Under the pieces are notes generated by a model that saw only the letters and a list, made by a program, of their open reading frames with translations, was not told the origin of the DNA and made no database searches. Both the position numbers and the translations under genes were made by a program. A DNA stretch of 57,773 nucleotides from an uncultured bacterium (GTDB lineage: Bacteria > Verrucomicrobiota > Kiritimatiellia > CAIKKV01 > CAIYGI01): NCBI GenBank assembly GCA_903925685.1, contig CAIYGI010000186.1, forward strand, positions 1-57,773, read 5' to 3'. Numbering within the stretch: position 1 is the first letter of the stretch; each line of letters begins with the position of its first letter. Of this stretch, positions 35,202 to 45,200 are shown one piece after another.

Positions 35202-36227
35202 ATGGCGACGTGGCAGAATCAGGTTCGTGAATCACCCGAAAACTCCGGCGATTTGATTCGGGACGCTGGTTTTCGCCTGGTGACGAGTCAAGAACGCCCC
35301 GACCTTTTGCAGTCGGGCCAAATTCTCCTTTGGCCTATCGACGAAGCGGCCCCTAAGCCCGCAAAACGATCGATGTCTGAGCCGCTCTCCCCAGTCTACG
35401 ACCACAACGATGGTCGTTTGACAGTTCCAGATCGCCAACTTAATCGTGATGAAATCGCAGATCGCCTCTTTGAGGGCGACTGTTTGGAGATTCTAACCCG
35501 GTTTCCGGCGCACAGTGTGAATATGGTGCTTTGCGATCTGCCCTATGGCACCACACAGAACAAATGGGACAGCGTCATTCCCCTAGAGAGACTCTGGCCG
35601 CTTTATCTCCGTGTACTCAAGCCGAATGGCGTCGTGGTGCTTACCGCGCACAGTATATTCACGGCGAAGCTAATCCTTAGCAATGAGGCATGGTTCAAGT
35701 ACAAAATGGTCTGGGAGAAATCGAAGCCCACCAATTTCCTCAACGCGAAGATCCAGCCTCTCCGCAAGCACGAAGATATCTGCATCTTCTACAACAGACA
35801 GTCTACCTATAACCCACAGATGAGTAACGGATCCCCGTACGACAAGGGCATCAGGAAAAACCAGTTATCTGGCAGTTACGGCGATTTCCTGCCCGCCCAT
35901 GTTCACAGCAAAGGCTTGCGCTATCCGACGGACGTAGTCTATTTCAAGACGGCCGAAAGCGAGGGGCCCGTCTGGCATCCTACTCAGAAACCAGTCGAAC
36001 TGGGACGATATCTCGTTCGGACATTCACCAACCCTGGCGATTTAGTCTTGGACAATGCTTTCGGAAGCGGCAGTTTTCTGGTCGCTGCCGCGACTGAGGG
36101 ACGACGGTTTGTTGGCATCGAGAAGAACGAGGATGTTCATCTTTTTAAACGAAATAGCATCGACTATGTTGGGGTTGCACGCATGCGACTGGCCGAAGTA
36201 GGCTTGAGGAAACCGCGTGTTGTATGA
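35202..36227 (+). CDS. Site-specific DNA methyltransferase (amino-methyltransferase, DLPYG motif)
   Basis: LFEGDCLEILTRFPAHSVNMVLCDLPYGTTQNKWD, HPTQKPVELGRYLVRTFTNPGDLVLDNAFGSGSFLVAA. Confidence 0.92.
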   Translation: MATWQNQVRESPENSGDLIRDAGFRLVTSQERPDLLQSGQILLWPIDEAAPKPAKRSMSEPLSPVYDHNDGRLTVPDRQLNRDEIADRLFEGDCLEILTRFPAHSVNMVLCDLPYGTTQNKWDSVIPLERLWPLYLRVLKPNGVVVLTAHSIFTAKLILSNEAWFKYKMVWEKSKPTNFLNAKIQPLRKHEDICIFYNRQSTYNPQMSNGSPYDKGIRKNQLSGSYGDFLPAHVHSKGLRYPTDVVYFKTAESEGPVWHPTQKPVELGRYLVRTFTNPGDLVLDNAFGSGSFLVAAATEGRRFVGIEKNEDVHLFKRNSIDYVGVARMRLAEVGLRKPRVV

Positions 36228-36650
36228 GTATTCACTACGAAACCTGACGTCAAGGTGGACTTGGACCTATGTCACGCCCTGATGTGTTCCGCTATGGGAT
36301 GTTTCTACATTGAGGCGCTTGGTTTTGGTCGGGGGTTGGGCGTTCTTGACCTGAACGCCTCCAAGTTGGCTTTGCATATGCAGTTGCTGGACCCGGCGCG
36401 GCTTTCCAGCGCGAAGCGCGGTCGAGTTTTGACGGCCTTCGCGCCCTTGCTGAAACGCGACATCCTGTCATTCGACAAGGAACTGGAACGTCGTGATAGG
36501 CTTGATTTTGAAGATACGGTCTTGGATGCGTTTGGTCTGACGGGGTTGCGATCGAAGATTACAGACTCTGTTGTGCGTCTACAGTCGATACGATTGGCAT
36601 CGTGCGAGGGCCAACGTGCTTTTGATCCGACTGATAATCAGGACGAGTAG
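36228..36650 (+). pseudogene. C-terminal relic of an Eco57I-like N6-methylase/RM protein
   Basis: LCHALMCSAMGCFYIEALGFGRGLGVLDLNASKL...LLKRDILSFDKELERRDRLDFEDTVLDAFGL resembles C-termini of Eco57I-type methylases; catalytic part absent. Confidence 0.6.
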
Positions 36651-36726
36651 GGAGAATCATGCCATTCAAAGCACACGGTCTTCTCGACCGGAGCGCTTTC
36701 GGGGTCGCCATAAACGCCGGATTGCA

Positions 36727-37560
36727 TTATGGCCGCGCCGCTTTTTGCATCGTCTCGCCGCGTAAAAGGGAAATTGCGCGCTGGATGCAGTCGGCGCCGA
36801 TGACGCGCTTTTCGGCGACATAGGCCGCGAGCAGCGCATTGTCGCAGACGGCGTTCACCATGCGTGGAATGCCATCCGAATAGGCCATGACCGCGATTGA
36901 GGCCGCCTCGTCGAAGCGCACGGCGTCAGGCGTGGCGCCGGCCACCAGCAAACGGTGGGCGATGTAGGAAATCAGATCCTGCTGTGTCAGGCGGTGCAAA
37001 TGAGCGCGCACGGTGATGCGCTGGCTGAGTTGCCGCAGTTCGTGCGAGGAGAGCCGCTCGTTCAGTTCCGGCTGGCCGACAAGCACGATCTGAATCAGTT
37101 TCTGCTGGGCGGTTTCGAGATTGGACAACAGGCGCACCTGCTCCATCAGGCGGGACGAGAGGTTTTGGGCCTCGTCGATCAGCAGCGCCACATTGGTCCC
37201 CGCCCGCATCTGTTCAAGCAGGAACACATTCAGCGTTTCGAGTAGCGTCAGCCGGTCGCGGCGCGCCGGCTGCAGGCCGAAGTCGCCGACGATCGCGCGC
37301 AGCAGTTGCGTCTCGTTCAGGCATGGATTGAGGATCAGCGCGGTTCTGGTGGTGGGACCGAGTTCGTGGAGTATCGCCCGGCAGATCGTCGTCTTGCCCG
37401 ACCCGACCTCGCCCACCAGCAGGATGAACCCCTTGCGCTGTGTGATGCCGTACATCACGTGGTCGTAAGCCTCGCGATGTTGCTCGGTCAGGTATAGATA
37501 ACGCGGATCAGGCGTAAGATTGAAGGGCATCTCGCGCAGTCCGAAGAAGGCCCGGTACAT
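36727..37560 (-). CDS. ExeA/GspA-type AAA ATPase
   Basis: MYRAFFGLREMPFNLTPDPRYLYLTEQHREAYDHVMYGITQRKGFILLVGEVGSGKTTICRAIL. Confidence 0.93.
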   Translation of the reverse strand: MYRAFFGLREMPFNLTPDPRYLYLTEQHREAYDHVMYGITQRKGFILLVGEVGSGKTTICRAILHELGPTTRTALILNPCLNETQLLRAIVGDFGLQPARRDRLTLLETLNVFLLEQMRAGTNVALLIDEAQNLSSRLMEQVRLLSNLETAQQKLIQIVLVGQPELNERLSSHELRQLSQRITVRAHLHRLTQQDLISYIAHRLLVAGATPDAVRFDEAASIAVMAYSDGIPRMVNAVCDNALLAAYVAEKRVIGADCIQRAISLLRGETMQKAARP

Positions 37561-37602
37561 GAGTGCAAGGTACGAAAAATCCTCGTCCCTGTCCAGCGGG
37601 AG

Positions 37603-38463
37603 GTGTATGTTGATGTCATGAACGCGCCAGCCAAAACCGTTTGTCCGCCGCTGCCCGATTACCATACCCATACGCGGCTGTGCCATCATGCGCGGGGCAC
37701 GCCGGCGGAGTATCGCGCCGCAGCCGCGGCGCGCGGACTGCCGGCGCTGGCGATCACGGACCATGCGCCCAACCCGGTCGGCTACGATCCGGGGAACCGC
37801 ATGTCCATGGCGGATTTTCCCTCCTACCAGGAAATGCTGCTTCCGCTTCGGGATAACCTTGCTCCCGCGGTGCTTTACGGCGTCGAGGCCGATTATCACG
37901 AAGGCTGCGAGGCCTATCTGCCCGCCTGGCTGCAGAGCCAGCCGTTCGATATCGTGCTTGGTTCCGTCCACCAGATCCGCGACTGGGCTTTTGACGATCC
38001 GGCCCAGCTTGGCGACTGGGCGCGTGTGGAGGTGCAGGCGGTCTGGCGGAAATATTTCGAACTGGTGGCGCGCATGGCCGCCACCGGATGGTTCGATGTG
38101 GCGGGACACCTCGATCTGCCCAAGAAATTCGGACACCGCCTGCGCGACGACCTGCTGCGCGAAATTGCCGCCCCCGCGCTCGACGCCCTGGCCCGCGCCG
38201 GCATGGCGGTCGAAATCAACACCTCCGGCCTGCGCAAACTCGTGGCCGAAATGTATCCCTCGCCCCTGCTGCTGGAGATGACCCGCGAACGCGGGATTGC
38301 GCTGAGCTTCGGCTCCGATTCCCATCGGCCCGAGGATGTGGGCGCCGATTTCGACAAGGCCCTCGCTCTGGCCCGCGCGGCCGGTTACACCGAGCACGCC
38401 GTCTATCGCGCCCGCCGCCGCACCATGCTGCCGCTGCCTTACGACTTACCGCCTGTAAAATAA
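37603..38463 (+). CDS. PHP-domain histidinol-phosphatase-like protein
   Basis: PDYHTHTRLCHHARGTPAEYRAAAAARGLPALAITDHAP, FDIVLGSVHQI, LSFGSDSHRPEDVG. Confidence 0.9.
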   Translation: MYVDVMNAPAKTVCPPLPDYHTHTRLCHHARGTPAEYRAAAAARGLPALAITDHAPNPVGYDPGNRMSMADFPSYQEMLLPLRDNLAPAVLYGVEADYHEGCEAYLPAWLQSQPFDIVLGSVHQIRDWAFDDPAQLGDWARVEVQAVWRKYFELVARMAATGWFDVAGHLDLPKKFGHRLRDDLLREIAAPALDALARAGMAVEINTSGLRKLVAEMYPSPLLLEMTRERGIALSFGSDSHRPEDVGADFDKALALARAAGYTEHAVYRARRRTMLPLPYDLPPVK

Positions 38464-39389
38464 GTTTCCCCGTCGTGCGTCAGGCGCTTCACGCGGCCGG
38501 ACTTCTCAAGTTTGTCCAACCGCGCCGCGGCCTGGTCCGCCGGCGCCTTCAGCCAGGCGGCCACATGTTCCAGCGGCGCGGCATGCCGTACCAGCATGGC
38601 CACCAGATCGTCGTCGCTCGTGCCCACCGCGTGGACCTCGTCCGCGGAGACGGGCGCCGCGCCTCCCAATGTATCCGCGACCGGCAGGAACAAGCCCGCC
38701 AACTGCCGCAAAACGGCATGATCCACCGCCACCACCTGCCTGTCGACCGGCGGACGCGTGGCCGTGCTCAGTTGAATGCGCTGCGGTTTGAGCCCGGCGG
38801 CCAGATCGGCAATGCGCCTCACACTGGCCTCGGTATCGTTAAACCCGGCAACCAGGAACACCTCAACCCACAACTCGCCTTGAAACTCCGCCCGAAAGGC
38901 GTGAAAACCGTCCAAAACTTCGCGAAAGCGCAGGTTTGGGTGCGGACGGTGAACGCTTTCCCATGAATTCTGATCCCAGGCGCTGAGGGTCACTTTGACC
39001 ACATCGGCCTGTAAGGCGGCTGTGCGCACATCGGCCTGGCCGAAGAGCGCGCCATTGCTGAGCAGCACCCGCCGGATCGGCGTGCGCTCGCGAATGCCGG
39101 CCAGCACATCGCCGAACTTCGCATGCAGCGTGGGTTCGCCGCTGCCGGAGAGGGTGATGGCGTCCGCCTTGCCGCCCGCCGCCAGCCAGCCCTCCAGTTC
39201 CGACATCACGTCGGCCACGGGAACGTAGTCACGCCGCTCGCAGGTCAGCGTGGAGCGCACCTGGATCTGGCAGAAGTGGCAGTCGTAACAGCAGGTCTTT
39301 TCGGGCACAAGATCGACGCCAAGCGAAAGCCCCAACCGCCGGGAGCGGATGGGGCCAAACAATGTGCGAAAATGTTTTTCAGAGGGCAT
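38439..39389 (-). CDS. Radical SAM protein
   Basis: CCYDCHFCQIQ (CxxxCxxC frame CCYDCHFC), FGPIRSRRLGLSLGVDLVP, ITLSGSGEPTLH. Confidence 0.88.
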   Translation of the reverse strand: MPSEKHFRTLFGPIRSRRLGLSLGVDLVPEKTCCYDCHFCQIQVRSTLTCERRDYVPVADVMSELEGWLAAGGKADAITLSGSGEPTLHAKFGDVLAGIRERTPIRRVLLSNGALFGQADVRTAALQADVVKVTLSAWDQNSWESVHRPHPNLRFREVLDGFHAFRAEFQGELWVEVFLVAGFNDTEASVRRIADLAAGLKPQRIQLSTATRPPVDRQVVAVDHAVLRQLAGLFLPVADTLGGAAPVSADEVHAVGTSDDDLVAMLVRHAAPLEHVAAWLKAPADQAAARLDKLEKSGRVKRLTHDGETYFTGGKS

Positions 39390-39559
39390 CAGCCCGCCGA
39401 AATCGCTTCCACCGGGCATTCGCCCGCGCAGAGGCCGCAATCCACGCATTTGTCGGCGTCGATATTGTACTGCTTGTCGCCCTCCGAAATCGCTTCGACC
39501 GGGCAGACCTTGGAGCACGCGCCGCACTCCGTACATTTATCCGAAATCGCATAAGCCAT
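39389..39559 (-). CDS. 2[4Fe-4S] ferredoxin (56 aa; absent from the ORF track)
   Basis: Manual translation MAYAISDKCTECGACSKVCPVEAISEGDKQYNIDADKCVDCGLCAGECPVEAISAG*; stop overlaps the radical SAM start as TGATG. Confidence 0.95.
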   Translation of the reverse strand: MAYAISDKCTECGACSKVCPVEAISEGDKQYNIDADKCVDCGLCAGECPVEAISAG

Positions 39560-39634
39560 GATAGCACCCTTTCTTTGTAAACGTGCGAAGAGTGTATCAC
39601 GCCACGCCCGCTAAAGCAAGCGCTTCGCGAGCCT

Positions 39635-40096
39635 TTACTTTGGCATTTCGGCGGTCATGGTACCGCTGCGGCGACCGCCGATTTCCTTGTAAATGCACTG
39701 GGCAATGCCGTTGGTGCCGTACTTGCCGGAGAACTCAAAGCTCCCGTTGGCGCGTCCGCCACTCGCCTTGCCGGTGCCGCTGATCTCCGTTTTCAGGTCG
39801 GTCTTGAGCGTTCCAACATAGTTCAGGGGCGCGCCGCTCCAACTGGAAATGTAGACGGCATCATAGCTGCCGTCCGCTTTAGCCGTGAGCTTCGCGGACC
39901 AGGCGCTCTCCCTGCCCTTGAACGTGCATGTGCCCTTGATCGAACTGATTTCGCCGGGTTTGACGGCAGCCTTGTCCGGCGCGGCAAAAACCGTCGAAAC
40001 AGCCAACCCCGGCAGCAGCCATGCTCCACCCAACAGTAACGCTGAAAAACAACGCACCACAATTGCCCGGTTCGTCAGAGTCTTGATCATTTTCAT
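39635..40096 (-). CDS. Secreted hypothetical protein
   Basis: Signal-peptide-like N-terminus MKMIKTLTNRAIVVRCFSALLLGGAWLLPGLAVSTVFAA. Confidence 0.6.
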   Translation of the reverse strand: MKMIKTLTNRAIVVRCFSALLLGGAWLLPGLAVSTVFAAPDKAAVKPGEISSIKGTCTFKGRESAWSAKLTAKADGSYDAVYISSWSGAPLNYVGTLKTDLKTEISGTGKASGGRANGSFEFSGKYGTNGIAQCIYKEIGGRRSGTMTAEMPK

Positions 40097-40190
40097 TTGT
40101 CCGTCCTTTACGTGTTTAAGTTTAACACTACACGACAGCGGCGCGCAACTTGCCCTCGACCGTGCTGTTTGGGCGGTTTCTTGTTGTTCC

Positions 40191-40457
40191 TCAGTGCGAA
40201 TGCGCTTCGACATAGGACCTGAGCACGGCATTGATCCGGGTCTGGTAGCCTCTCCCCTTATTCCGGAACCAGGCGACAACTCCGGGATCCAGGCGAATGG
40301 AAAGGGCGGCTTTCTTCTCCGGCATCCGGATGACCATTTTCTGGAAAACAGACCGATCCACCGGAGGAACATCGAAAAAATCGATATCCGTGTCCTTCAT
40401 GCGGCGGAGCCGCTGCCAATCAGTTCCCGATTTCTTCTGTGTAGATGTTTTGTTCAT
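40191..40457 (-). CDS. brnA: BrnA-family antitoxin
   Basis: KKAALSIRLDPGVVAWFRNKGRGYQTRINAVLRSYVEAH; overlaps the brnT 3' end. Confidence 0.88.
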   Translation of the reverse strand: MNKTSTQKKSGTDWQRLRRMKDTDIDFFDVPPVDRSVFQKMVIRMPEKKAALSIRLDPGVVAWFRNKGRGYQTRINAVLRSYVEAHSH

Positions 40458-40698
40458 GTCGGCTTGCCTTACGGGCGGATATGATTCGGATTGTCTCGAC
40501 GTCAGGCTCGGTGAAGACCACCACCGCAAGAACGTCGTCCAACCATCCGATCCCCACCCAACGATCCTCTCCGTATGACTTCCTCTGGTCTAAAAATGTC
40601 ACCATGGGATGTCCGAACATTGCCGGCACATCGGCAAAATCAATACTGTGCTTCTGCCGGTTGATCCTGTTCTTCTCTTCGTCCCACGTGAACTTCAT
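40420..40698 (-). CDS. brnT: BrnT-family toxin
   Basis: FTWDEEKNRINRQKHSIDFADVPAMF...RKSYGEDRWVGIGWLDDVLAVVVFTEPDVETIRIISARKASRHE. Confidence 0.93.
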   Translation of the reverse strand: MKFTWDEEKNRINRQKHSIDFADVPAMFGHPMVTFLDQRKSYGEDRWVGIGWLDDVLAVVVFTEPDVETIRIISARKASRHEQNIYTEEIGN

Positions 40699-40758
40699 CG
40701 ACGATACTGTATATACATCTCGTATCTACGGCAATAGTATTCTTGCGTAATGAGTGAA

Positions 40759-40822
40759 GTGGTGGAAGAGCAAGGTAGGGCGCTCTCACCGAGAGCGCCG
40801 TCTTCGATCTACGCACAACCGC
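40759..40822 (-). repeat. Hairpin module 1, copy B
   Basis: Reverse-complement match to 30182-30245; 44/47 identical over the core by eye. Confidence 0.9.
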
Positions 40823-40979
40823 TCGCCTGTTCTCATCCCACTCACGGCGGCCTCGGCGGCGAAGGCCACCGTGAGCGGGATGGTGAAAGGTGGACGATTG
40901 CCAAGTCGAAAAATGTCGAAATGCAATTCTGGAGGGACGGGCTCCGTCCCGTCCGTTCCACCCGCTTTCAGCAACTCAC

Positions 40980-41038
40980 GGACGACACGGCTCGTGCTAC
41001 ATAGCGAAGTGCTACTTCGCAGAGTAGCAAGGTCGTCC
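40980..41038 (-). repeat. Hairpin module 2, copy B
   Basis: Reverse-complement match to 30304-30362, 56/59 identical by eye. Confidence 0.92.
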
Positions 41039-41211
41039 TTTCAGAATTGCGTTTCAACTCGAGATTTCGTTGTCGGATCGGTGATTTCATCATGGCATTT
41101 TGGAATGTGGTTGAGGTGACCTTCGCCCTCTATTGATCATGCATATCGCAACTTCGAGGATGACCGAATCTCCGACATCAGAATGTCGCTTGTGTTTTCA
41201 TATGTCAGTAT

Positions 41212-41676
41212 TCACTGAAAGTCATCGCTGAGAATCGGCTGGCTTTCGAACCGTATCCCCTTGCGCATGCTTGGCTGTCCTGTCCATGTACACTGCGAGG
41301 AAGTCCCGACAAACTCACGGTTGATTGCCTTCTCCGTTTTTTTAAGGTATGCCGGTTTGCACGAGATGATCATTGGCGGATCGAGTTCGGACTCTTCCGT
41401 CAGGTTTGTCACGCTGATCGCCCATCGAACGTCATAGAGGCTGGCGAGCCCATTTGCTGGCCACAGTGCATCGGGTTCCTTCCTGTTGTGCCAAGCGGCA
41501 AAAGCATCGAATCCTTCCGGAAGCATGCCGTCTCGCTCAGCCGTGGCCTCAGCCAGTTGACATGCGAATTGGAAAGAGAAACACCTATTCGTTTCTCTCT
41601 TGGCAAACCACGCGTACACAGAAAAGAGGGCTCCGATGATGGCGATGGACAGGAGTATGATCGTCAATTTCTTCAT
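41212..41676 (-). CDS. Hypothetical single-TM protein
   Basis: MKKLTIILLSIAIIGALFSVYAWFA N-terminal TM. Confidence 0.5.
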   Translation of the reverse strand: MKKLTIILLSIAIIGALFSVYAWFAKRETNRCFSFQFACQLAEATAERDGMLPEGFDAFAAWHNRKEPDALWPANGLASLYDVRWAISVTNLTEESELDPPMIISCKPAYLKKTEKAINREFVGTSSQCTWTGQPSMRKGIRFESQPILSDDFQ

Positions 41677-41751
41677 ACCTTCATGCAGCCAACGTCGAAA
41701 GTCAGGTTCCAAGCGGAAGGCGAGATTCCTGAACTTTCTGGTTGGATGGGC

Positions 41752-42081
41752 CTATATCTTCTTCACTAGAAATCTCTCCCTAAACTGGAGATACCATCCC
41801 CACAGAAGACCGTTTAGAAGTGGGGCGGCAGCCAGACCTATGAGAATCAAGGGATCTCTCTGGTAAGGCTCAAGTTGTAGGAGCCACAGCGGGCCGGCGA
41901 ACAGGCAAGCCGGAAATGACGCGACAGCGACTGCGAGTCCTAAGACAGCGATAAGCGGCATGAATGGGCTGTGGCCACCGCCACTGAGGGTGACCAGGGA
42001 TATGACGAAGAAGGCGAAGAATGCCTCGCAGTAGATCATGTACTTGATCACGCCCCGTGAGAAGATCTGTTTCATTGTCAT
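41752..42081 (-). CDS. Hypothetical membrane protein
   Basis: Several hydrophobic segments; likely start at MTMKQIFSRG. Confidence 0.45.
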   Translation of the reverse strand: MTMKQIFSRGVIKYMIYCEAFFAFFVISLVTLSGGGHSPFMPLIAVLGLAVAVASFPACLFAGPLWLLQLEPYQRDPLILIGLAAAPLLNGLLWGWYLQFRERFLVKKI

Positions 42082-42120
42082 GTTTCGTACGTGTAGCGAC
42101 TGGCCTTTCGTAACATGCCC

Positions 42121-42147
42121 TTCGTGTTCTTCGTGACCTTCGTGGTG
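42121..42147 (+). repeat. 9-nt-period short repeat (TTCGTGNNN)3
   Basis: ttcgtgttc ttcgtgacc ttcgtggtg. Confidence 0.8.
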
Positions 42148-42280
42148 AACTCTTGTCCGCTTTTGGTTCCGTCCATGCCGGGCTAGTCGAGGTTTTGCGG
42201 CCGCCTTCCCCGTGTTGCAATCCATTATCCGATGTCCTAGCATGTGTGCGAACCGATCTCTGTTGAGGATTGAACGCCGT

Positions 42281-45200
42281 ATGAAACCATCGAATCGAAA
42301 GCCTGCCGGCAAGGGAAAGGCGACTGATGCCAGTCGTCAGCCTCTGCCGTCTAATCCCATGCCGCCGCCCGCCGCTCTCGATCAACCGGATATCGGGCAC
42401 TTTTTCAGGGCCGAGGACTGGTGGGCCGCCGGCGTCGCCTTTGCGATTGCGCTCGCGGCCTTTTATCGTTTCATGGCGCCCGAGGTGACGCTGCAGGACT
42501 CCGGCGAACTGGTGACCGGCGCCTTTACCTTCGGCGTACCGCATCCGCCGGGATACCCGCTGTGGGCCTTTGTCGCCTTCCTTTGGAGTCATCTGGTGGT
42601 GCCTTTCGGCAATCCGGCCTGGCGCATCGGGACCTTGTCGGTGGTGACCGGCGCATTGGTCGTCGGCGTCATGACGATCATGATGACCCGCAGCATCCGG
42701 GTGCTGCTCAGTTCGCTGCCCTGGGCGGAAAGCATCGACCGCCGGTTGCAGCATTGGATGGCGATCACGATCGGCATGAGCACGGCCTTGCTGTTTGGTT
42801 TCAACCGCGGGGTTTGGCTGTGGTCCTGCGTCTCCGAAATGCGCGTGCTGAACGTCTTCTCCTTCGTGCTGATGGCCTGCACCTTTTTCGCCTGGATGAT
42901 CCAGTCCGCGCGGCGCGGCTTCCTGTACGCCACGATCCTGATCTTCGGCTTGAGCATGACCAACCACCAGACCGTGACCGTGATGGCCGGCGCGCTGGTG
43001 ATGGGCACGCTGGCGGAAGGGATCGACCGCTTCTTCCGCCGCCGCGCCAGCCTGCCGGTGAAGGGCGGACCGGGAACTTTTTCGCAGTTGATGACCGCCT
43101 TGTCCACCTTCTGGGAGTTGACCGCGGCCGTGTTGTTCAGCGCGGCGGCCGGCTTCCTGCTGTTCGCCTGGCTGCGCGCCGGAATAACCGGTTCCGTGAC
43201 GGAACAACCGGACTTTTTGAAGACCGTGTCCCTCCTGGTTGCCGGTGGAGTGGTGCTGGCCGTCGGAATGTTCTACGGCTGGGTCAAACTGCGCCAGGCC
43301 ATGCTGTACACGGCGCTCTTCCTGGCCGGCTGCGCATTCTACCTGTACATGCCGCTGGCGTCCGGCACCAATCCGCCGATGAACTGGGGTTACGCGGCGA
43401 CCAGGGAAGGATTCCTGCACTCGATCACCCGCGGGCAGTACGAGAGCTTGCAGATGGCGGACCTTTTCAGCGCGGTATTCTTCACCAAGATCAAGGTCTT
43501 TATCCTGGCGCTGGCGCAGCAGTACACCTGGCCGCTGTGTCTGCTGGGGTTGCTCACGATCGTCGTGGCCGCGGTCTGGGTGGCGATCCATCTGAAACGC
43601 CGCCGCTGGCTGCTGGTCGTGTGGGCCCTCTCGTTCGCGGCATTGCTGATCGGACTGTCGGTTCTGCGCGCGTTGAATTCTAACCCGGCGGTCGTGGACT
43701 CTGGATGGCTGGTGCTCTTCTGGGCGTTTTCGATGGCCACGCTGCTGTGTCTGCTGATCGGCATCTGGCTCTACCTGCGCTGGCCCGGCGGGAGCTGGCT
43801 GATTTTCGTCTGGACGGCCTTTTTTGTCACAAGTTTCGGTCTGCTTACGATCATCAATCCCAAGCTCGACCGCCAGGAGCAGGAAATCACGATCAAGTTC
43901 TTCGCGCCGGCGCACGGCTTCTTTGCCATGCTGATCGGTTACGGCATCGTGGTCGTGCTGAGCCTGGTGGCGCGCCTGCGGGGGGCCGCCGCCGGCATCG
44001 TGGTCCGCGTGGCCTGCCTGGCCTTGCTGGCGCTGCCGGTCATTACCTACCGGAACAACTGGAAGCTCTGCAATCTCAAGGACTACGACTACGGCTACTA
44101 CTTTGGCTATTGGATGTTCAATCCCGGCGGCGGCTACCCGCCGATGGAACGCGACTCCGTGCTCTACGGCGGCACCGACCCGGGACGTTTCGTGCCCACC
44201 TACATGATCTTCTGCGAGAGCCGCGTGCCAGCCAGGGACCGCTTCTTCGACAAGAACTTCGACCGCTCGGACGTGTATATCATCACCCAGAACGCGCTGG
44301 CCGATAACACCTACATGAATTACATCCGGGATCAGTACGACTTCTCCCGGCCATCGAACACCGATCGTCTGCAACGCTGGCTCGGGCGCGACCATGTTTA
44401 CCCCCGCGAACCGATCCACATTCCGAGTCCGGATGACGGCAACAGTGCGTTCAGAAACTACATGGACGAGGTTCAGTCTGGCCGCATTCCGCCCAGCGCC
44501 GACGTCAAGATTGACAACGGACATATCACGGTGCAGGGAGTCGGCGGCGTGATGGCCATCAACGGCATCCTGGCTCGCTGGATCTTCGACCAGAACAAGG
44601 AGAAGCACGCCTTCTATGTCGAGGAGAGCTACGTCATTAACTGGATGTATCCCTATCTGCGGCCAAGCGGGATCATCATGAAGATCGAGAAGGAGCCGCT
44701 TGCGTCGCCCCAGGTCAATCCGGGGTTGTGGACCAATATCGTGGCCCAGGATCGCGCCTACTGGGACAATTTGAGCGCCACATTCCTCAAGCGAGAGGAC
44801 TTCCGCCGCAATAACGACGCCAGGAAGACGTTCTCCAAGTTGCGTTCCGCCATCGCCGGGATCTATCTATACCGCGGATTGTGGAAGGAGGCCGAGTACG
44901 CCTTCCGGCAATCCATGGAACTGTGTCCCGAAAGTCCCGAGGCCAGTTTCCGGCTGATCGACATGCTCAACCAGCAGCATCGCTATACCGAAGCCAAGGG
45001 CCTGGCCCAGAACTATCTCGCCCTGGACGAATACAACGACAACGCGAAAAACCAGGTGAACGCGATCGCCGAGATGGAACGCTGCGACGCGCGCCGCCGG
45101 GACCTCGAACCGCTCATTCAAAATGGCCAGGTTGACGTCAACATGGCCCTGGAACTGGCGTCGCTTTATCAGCGGCTTAACATGGTCGGACAGTTCGATG

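Noticed and set aside
41870-44608. 912-aa minus-strand ORF
   Set aside because: Fully antisense to the well-supported DUF2723 gene; composition rich in R/H/Q/G typical of shadow frames in GC-rich DNA.
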